Positions 57,533-64,000 of a stretch of DNA of 64,000 nt are shown one piece after another. The translations under genes were made by a program, and so were the position numbers. Within the stretch, counting starts at the first letter, position 1. Every line of letters begins with the position of its first letter. The notes under the pieces were generated by a model. The model saw only the letters and a list, made by a program, of their open reading frames with translations. It did not search any database and was not told the DNA's origin. The stretch spans positions 1,550,001 through 1,614,000 of the forward strand of contig OZ017803.1 in the NCBI GenBank assembly GCA_963969395.1. The letters run 5' to 3'. Origin of the DNA: Pseudoscleropodium purum (taxonomy: Eukaryota; Streptophyta; Bryopsida; Hypnales; Brachytheciaceae).

Positions 57533-57613
57533 ATGGCCTTGATGGGCGATGAGGGATCTTCGAAGTCGAAGGCTTCTCCCACGCCTCCGTCCAAAGGGAA
57601 ACCAACTGATTGA
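57533..57613 (+). pseudogene. Degenerate copy of the 17-residue-repeat peptide gene
   Basis: Reads MALMGDEGSSKSKASPTPPSK and stops after 26 codons. The Trp of the first repeat is Ser, as in unit A, and the later repeats are lost. The TATA position reads CATATCGTAGAG (from about 57217). Shared defects with unit A suggest the damage predates the separation of A and E. Confidence 0.7.
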
Positions 57614-57889
57614 GATCATGCGTGCACGATAGTCACCACTGGCAACGAAAACAGGAATTCCAACTTCGTTTGAACAAGCGAACCAATTCATTTTCTTGCT
57701 TGCGATGAATTCAATTTTCCACTTGAAGAAACAATTCCAATGGACTTAGAAAAATTGTACACGGTAATATCTTGAGATGCCAATTCACAATACCAAGCCA
57801 TCTCTTAACGTTTCTATTCCATAAGAAAGGATATTTCTTTTTATTAGATAGATCACGCATCAGAAAAGTTGGGCAAGATTATTTAGATG

Positions 57890-58745
57890 CCTTTTGACAG
57901 CAATCTAACATAGAGTCTAGCTAAGTGTCATTTTGAAATATATTGTGATACTAAGGCAGCACCAAATTATCTTAATAGCATTTCAATGCAAAGCCAGCAT
58001 TGCCATCCTGACATTATTATAGAGCCATTTTAACATCATTTTGAGGAATCTTAATTCAATGTCAATATGGCATTAGTTTGAGGGTCAAAATGATGCAAAA
58101 TTGGACATGGACCATTTTTGTGTTATTTTGATGCCAAGTTCAAATGAACTACTCTAATATTATTGTAGCAATAACAAGTTCCCAAATAATGCAATGTCAT
58201 GTATATGCCAATTCAATGCAATTTTTTTACCATTTCCATACCATAGTGATTGAAATATTTGACTATTACTTTCATGTCCATTTACAGTGTATATTTTCAA
58301 TGTCAATTTCATGCTACTTTAATGCAACTCTATATATGCACCATTCCTTTATCATCTTCACTCCATTGTGCTACCATATTAGAGCATTGTTGACATGCAC
58401 ATTTTCAGTGCCATGTTCATGCCAATTTAGCTAACACTATTTGAATGCCATTTTGACATCCTTCTTTTGTGAATTATTTTTGTATTCATTTTAGACAAAT
58501 GTCATGCATTTTTGCATTATGACAATAATACTTTAACTTTATAAGGGCACAATTTTGACATCCTTTTCTTAAATGCCTATTTAGTGCCATTGCACTACAA
58601 TTTTTCTATGCACAATTTCAATGCCGCTTCAAAAAATATGGTATGGAACAATATCTCAATGTCATTTATTCATTGTTTTGATGTTCACATATTCTTTGGG
58701 CTATTTTAGAGTTAATTAACTATCAATTTGATACCATCATTTTTA
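57890..58745. repeat. Degenerate ATGCCA/CATTTTGA-rich array
   Basis: Variants of ATGCCATTTTGAC, CAATGCCA and ATGCCAATT recur at irregular spacing on the same strand. It looks like an old, decayed tandem repeat; no unit length can be fixed by eye. Confidence 0.35.
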
Positions 58746-60799
58746 AATTTTAAAAAAAAATGTCATGTTGGTGCAAATTATTGTACTCTGATGGATAATT
58801 TCTTAATAATAGCTTATTGTAGTGTTGTTCTTCATAGGCTTGTATCATATTTTGTATTGTAATATTTGAAATTCAGTGAATAGAGATGGATTTTAGTTTA
58901 TTATAGGAACAACCACAAAAATTGATAGTTAATTATTAAAAGAGCATCTAAAATTAATAGTTAATTGCTAAGACATAGATTTAGTTAGTAAATAGTTTGT
59001 ATTACATTATAATTATACAATATGTAGAATATAGGTGAATGAAGTTTGGATACTCTTTAGCATATTGTAGGCATTTAATTATCTATTGTTGATAATTAGA
59101 CACTTACAATTAGATTCTAAAATTAGAATGAAAATTTTACACTATGTAGATGTCGAACATCGGTTCATTGTGCCTTTCAAGCAATGAATCTTTTTTTCTA
59201 AGTACCTAAATGCATACTACTACTTATAGAAAGAGCCCCAACTTAGGTCTAAGTGCAAAAATTTATTCAAATAAGGTAACTACGTAGACCACAATGACTT
59301 TTTAATAAAAATAGAGACATTCTGTATTTAGAAATCTAAGATTGTAAAAAGCTCATGCCATTTTTAAAAATATAAAATTCATAAGAATCTAATACTCTTA
59401 GCGAAAGTTATGCACGAAAAATTTGATTGCTAATTCATACTTTAAACTTCGTCCATGCTTTCTTTAAATGCTCCTAATCTCAATTTGACTTGAGATTTTG
59501 GCTATAGATCTAAGCTAGGGTTTATATCCTAAAATCCAAATTTGGCCATGGATGGATAGATCCTACCTATTTTCATCCACTCTTTAATTTAGATTGCATC
59601 CTTCATTAAGTTTTCAAAGTACTTTTCAAAATACTTCCTTAAGTTGGAATTAGATTTAAGCTTTTCTAAATTACTTCTAATCTTCTATCCACTTTTAAAC
59701 CTAAGATTTTGCTCGGTGAACCAAAGCCTAATTTACTTTGCTAATCCTTTGCTATTCTAAGGGGGTGAACTTCATAGGGTTTGTTATTAATTTTAAATCC
59801 TTTACACTTATATTTTGAAGAGTTTTGCTTGACTTTTCTAATTTTTTGCTTTTCTTTTAAATTGACATTTTCTAGTGGAAGCTATTGATGGATGAAGTTT
59901 GACCACTAATCAATATTTCAAACTTCATCAACTAATTACTATTAACTTAAATTTTTCATATTAACCTCTAATTTCACTTTTGGAATTTTAATTATTTTTA
60001 CTTCTTAATTTTCTTAATCTTGTTTTGTTTGGATGATTTTAGGTATTTTTCATCCAATCTACATGCCAAACTTCATCTAGTATCTATATCTTTCTTGTTT
60101 TGACTCCAAATTCTATGTATTTTATAGTTTTGAAAATCCCAAATCCTCTACCCTAGGATTCTAAGGTTAAACTTGGATTGACTACTAATCCTAATGATCT
60201 AACCTAATCTTAGGCCTTGGCTTTGATTAGCAATATCTAATCAAAAATCAAAGTAATTTAAAATGAAACGGGAAAAAATAGTAGCCTACTTTAGTTTAAA
60301 GATCCCAAATTACATCATCAAAGGTTTTTTCTAACCCTCTTTTATTCACCATTTTTGTCTTCTAGGAATTCCACCAATGCTTGAAGTATTTTTGTTTAAA
60401 CATTTTTTTTGTCATTGAAGTAGAGGCATCTAAAATCGTCCTTAAATCTAAATAATGGCGTCCCTTATTTGGAAATCCTACCCTTCTATTTGGATAATTT
60501 TGCCGGATTACTGCATTATTGAATCGCTGGATGCATATTCATTTCTAAGGTTGGAATTGGGGTTTGTAATTTTGATTACAAATAAGATAAGCGATGATTT
60601 AGGTTTAGAGTTTAGGTCTTTCAATTCTTTTATAATTTTGGCTGAAATTTGTTTCCACTTCTACAAGTTGCATAGTTGAACCAAGTTAGTGACTAACTTG
60701 CTTTTCTTGGTGCTTATTCTAAAAGTGGTAGATTTTTTGTCTTCATTGGACAAATGTTCATTGCTTTGTCAAAGCATCCAAAACTCTCAAATTTCTTGT
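58746..60799. other. No gene seen
   Basis: AT-rich. A 74-codon frame at 60455-60679 has no family signal and no conserved partner. Confidence 0.35.
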
Positions 60800-61133
60800 A
60801 TTCACTACAAGAAAAAAGGGCCCTAATTAACAGAAGATAAATGCCTCAGTGGATTTGAATAGAAGGAAAGTTTGCTTAGTTGATTTGGCAATCCTCTCAA
60901 CATCATTTTCATTTTCCCACATATCATAGTAGTAAGGCAAGGTTGGCCAAAAATAATTGTTTAAAAGTATGCCAAAAAAAAAAATGAAGAAGAGAAATTT
61001 TTAAATTCAGCAAAAATTAAATGACCAAAATGTTGTAAAAAATGAAAATGTTCCATAATTGTGGAAAAGTCCAAAATAAAGTCCAATGACCATCTAAAAT
61101 CAAGATATTTTTGATGGCAAGGTGATGGACTTA

Positions 61134-61879
61134 CAATGACTCCCAAAAGTAATTGGCCACTGTATAAATTGCTTTAATAAATTGAAAAATTGGAATTAAT
61201 AAGAAAAATTTGGACATGCTGTTGTACAAAAGGGATTCTATCTTCATGTATAATTTCACTTAGAATGGACTATATTTAGACCTATTATTCTTTCAACAAA
61301 ATTTCAATGTAAAAATAACTTTTTGTGAAATGTCGAAATGGCTCATTTTTTTTATAAGAAGAATGTGCATCTTAACTAGAATCACATATTGCAAGTTCCA
61401 TGAATTTTAAATTTTTATTGATTAAAATTTGACATCAAAATTTTGACTTTTTAATTTTTCACTCCATAAATTGCAAAAAAATAAAATATAAATTCATTTT
61501 TTCATTATATTTTATTTCATTTCAATTTATGGTGTGGAAAATAAATAAATAAAATTTTTGGGATAGAAAATTCATCAATAATATTTCAATCAATAAAAAT
61601 CTAAAATTTATAGAACTTATAATATGCAATTCTAGTCAAGATGTACATTCTTCCTATTTTAAGAAACGAAATATTTTGACTTTTGACAAAAAAAATTTGC
61701 ATAGAAATTTCATATACATAATAATAGATCTAAATATAGTCCATTCTAAGTGAAATTGTACATGAAGGTAGAATCCCTTTTGTCCAACAGTATGAGGTCA
61801 ATTTTCACTTCATAGTTCTAGTTTTTTTATTTATAAGAACGATTTATATAGTGGCCCCAACTACTTTTGAAAGCCACTG
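61134..61879. mobile_element. Long-palindrome Tc1/mariner-type miniature element
   Basis: Starts CAATGACTCCCAAAAGTA and ends TACTTTTGAAAGCCACTG, flanked by TA (61132-61133, 61880-61881). The ends resemble those of the Tc1 element at 22400 (CARTGACTCACAAAAGTA). Arms of about 350 bp are imperfect inverted copies, e.g. GTACAAAAGGGATTCTATC against GGTAGAATCCCTTTTGTCC. Confidence 0.85.
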
Positions 61880-61969
61880 TATTTCATTGAAATTCAGTAA
61901 TAAGGATGGATGGCAAGGTTGTTTTTATAATAAAATTCATTGTTCATCATGAATTCTCAATGAATATGA

Positions 61970-62360
61970 GATAATTTGAGATGAATCCAAATGTAGGAAT
62001 TATATGCAAAGTAGAATATCAGACCTCATTTTGGCATAGTAGAATAAAAAATTTCAAAGCATTTTGAACTAAACAAAATTGTAAAATCAAGCCAAATTTA
62101 TCTCCAAGAATCCGTTTGATGTTTTGAGCCTCCAATCAAAAGTTATGGACAAATTTCAAAGTGAATGTTTAAAATTATTAAAAAAAAAATGTCCCTTCCA
62201 ATCTCTCTCAAATTTGTTCATAATTGGAGGCTTAAAATCTCAAAAAAAATTTTAGAGATGAAAGTTAGCTTCATTTTCCACAAGAACTTAGTTCAAAGTT
62301 TTTTGAAAAAAGTAATCTACAATGCCTAAGTGAGGTCTAAAATTCTATTTAAGCCACAAT
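61970..62360. repeat. Foldback repeat, copy 2
   Basis: Same inverted structure as 52650-53045, diverged, located inside the CACTA element. Confidence 0.6.
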
Positions 62361-62956
62361 TTCTACTTGTAAAGTATGAGTGGTTGAGCTCTTACTAATC
62401 CTCACTCTTTACAAATCCCATATGGATTGTCCTACCTCCTAGTACCACCCCACTTGTATAAAGGCCTAGTGTTTCTTTCTATTTAGACTTCAAGGTCAGT
62501 GACATTCAAAGTTTATTTGCAATATATATAGAATTATTTGGAATGTAGTGGTTGATTTTGGCAATTAAAGCTCAATTGTTGTATATATTGAATTAATTTG
62601 AATATTATGCTGGATTTTTCAAAGTTACATTTAAAAACTAAGAATCTATTTGAGAAACTTTAATTAATTATTCAAAATGAATTTGTCGGCTGCTGATGTG
62701 GCAATCCAATTTGTTTGGTATGTCTACTAGTGATGTGGCAACCTTGCATGCATGGTAGGTTCAGCCTATATGGTAGCTTGCATGGCAAATTATTAAATAA
62801 TAATCACAATTTTTGAATTTGACCAAATCAAGATACAAAATCAATATAGAAGTGTTGATTTTTGTCCAAACCAAGATGTCCTAATCAATCGTTTTAACCA
62901 ACATATATGAGTTGATTATCGTGTTGGATTTGGCACTATTTTTTCTTGTAGTGATT

Positions 62957-64000
62957 GTATTGCGAGTTGTTGTCTTTTGCCTTTGCAAGGATGTGCAAGG
63001 TTTAACACCTGGGGTATAATTGTAATGTGTTTTTTGACTTTGGAATTTGTTCAAAACTGTTTTTTTTAACCTTTTGACATAGTATCTGATCCTTTGTTTC
63101 TAGATGGGCTTTTGAGGATAGATATTATACCATGGCTTCTTTTGGATTTATAGGGCATACCATTCTTCACCATATATACTCTTCTATGTTTTAGATTGAG
63201 GTGAACTATGCCCTGATGTGAACTAATAGTTTACAACAATTTGGATTTGTTTGCTAAATAGATTGCCATCCATTGATTCAATTCAAATCTTATAGCTATT
63301 GTTATATATATCTTGCTCTTTCAGGATAATAACCATATATTCTTAGTGGTCTTAAGTGTGTGGTTTCTGAAATTTAGCTTGCGGTACTACAGGATGCTTT
63401 GAGGCTCTTTTGAAATGAAACTATTGTTCAAGTATGAGAAGGGGAGTTAGTGTATTGGCTATGTGGTGTTCCTACTTAGCTAGAGCATTACAAGATGCTC
63501 TAATGCATTTTCCTTTTTCATATGTTTAAAAATTGAGCTCTCTTTATGCACATGTAGAAAGTTTAGAATCTTTCTCTTCATTCATGTTTGTTGTAATAAT
63601 AGATTAATCCAAGTATTTTATTTTATTATATAGGATGTAGAAGAAGACCAAGTCTAAGGCAAAAAAATAGAATAAGAGAGTAGAGAAAAGTTGGTGAGGA
63701 AGATCCAAAATATAAGAATTAAATTATATTGAGTGTTGATATGTTTTGTTGCTTGTATTGAAGATGTTTTTTCTCTTACCTATATCTTTGCTATGTACTA
63801 AATCTAGTGTTAAGTTTGTATACCATTGCATATTAAAAATGTTGTTTGTTCTAAATACCAATGTTCCTCACATTTCATTTTTTCTTTGAAGTAAAGTGTT
63901 AAGTGGCTGAATGACTCCAATATAAATAATGTGTGGATTATTGAATGCAATAGACTTCAACTATTTCAAAGCCTACTTTCATATTCTATATATCTTACAT
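62957..64000. other. No gene seen
   Basis: AT-rich DNA to the window edge; no supported feature. Confidence 0.35.

Larger units (their letters stand above)
55491..57845 (+). repeat. Peptide-gene unit E (broken copy)
   Basis: Colinear with unit A almost to the Tc1 insertion point and, in its 5' half, with unit C. Confidence 0.75.
60803..62953. mobile_element. Non-autonomous CACTA element with nested insertions
   Basis: Ends CACTACAAGAAAAAAGGGCCC and TTTTTTCTTGTAGTG, with a perfect 3-bp duplication ATT (60800-60802, 62954-62956). 2,151 bp without a transposase frame. It contains a palindromic mariner-like element (61134-61879) and a foldback repeat (61970-62360), which together make up about half its length. 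Confidence 0.85.

Overview
The window looks like AT-rich nuclear DNA of a green plant. CACTA elements with CACTACAAGAAAA ends, hAT-type elements with 8-bp target duplications, a Tc1/mariner copy, a LINE tail and stop codons of the kind left by C-to-T decay of methylated DNA all point that way. A non-seed plant such as a bryophyte is possible, but I cannot name the species. No rRNA, tRNA, CRISPR array or bacterial-type operon was recognised.

Layout. 0.9-5.4 kb is one copy of an old segmental duplication whose partner lies at 46.4-52.2 kb; each copy carries different transposon insertions, so each serves as the empty site for the other. 5.4-6.86 and 18.76-20.0 kb hold parts of a decayed minus-strand gene or retroelement. 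Between them, 6.86-18.76 kb is bounded by two GC-rich ends of one hAT-like family (CAGGGTTGAC...). It contains the only long reading frames in the window: a minus-strand locus of about 1,132 codons with two in-frame stops (coiled coil, RING-H2 finger, nuclear signal), a plus-strand 420-residue protein sharing its N-terminal domain, and a plus-strand 497-residue protein-kinase-like protein. Each transcription unit starts beside a GTCCG-rich island resembling the ends. I read this as a large composite transposon with no transposase that I recognise; a target duplication was not found.

20.2-30 kb and 53.4-57.9 kb hold five copies of a moderately GC-rich unit. Three copies encode an intact 53-residue protein made of three 17-residue repeats (MGDGGSSKWRPPSK...), with TATA boxes. 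Two copies are broken in both coding sequence and TATA box. The copies appear to derive from a two-gene dimer. A Tc1/mariner element (22.40-24.58 kb), itself hit by a hAT-like island and a palindromic element, separates two of the dimers.

30-46 kb and 58-64 kb are AT-rich and essentially gene-free. They contain at least six well-placed members across the window of a TIR family (GGGTGATTGCAAG..., 4-bp target duplications), further palindromic elements, a long TA run, and a 2.15-kb CACTA element with other elements nested in it.
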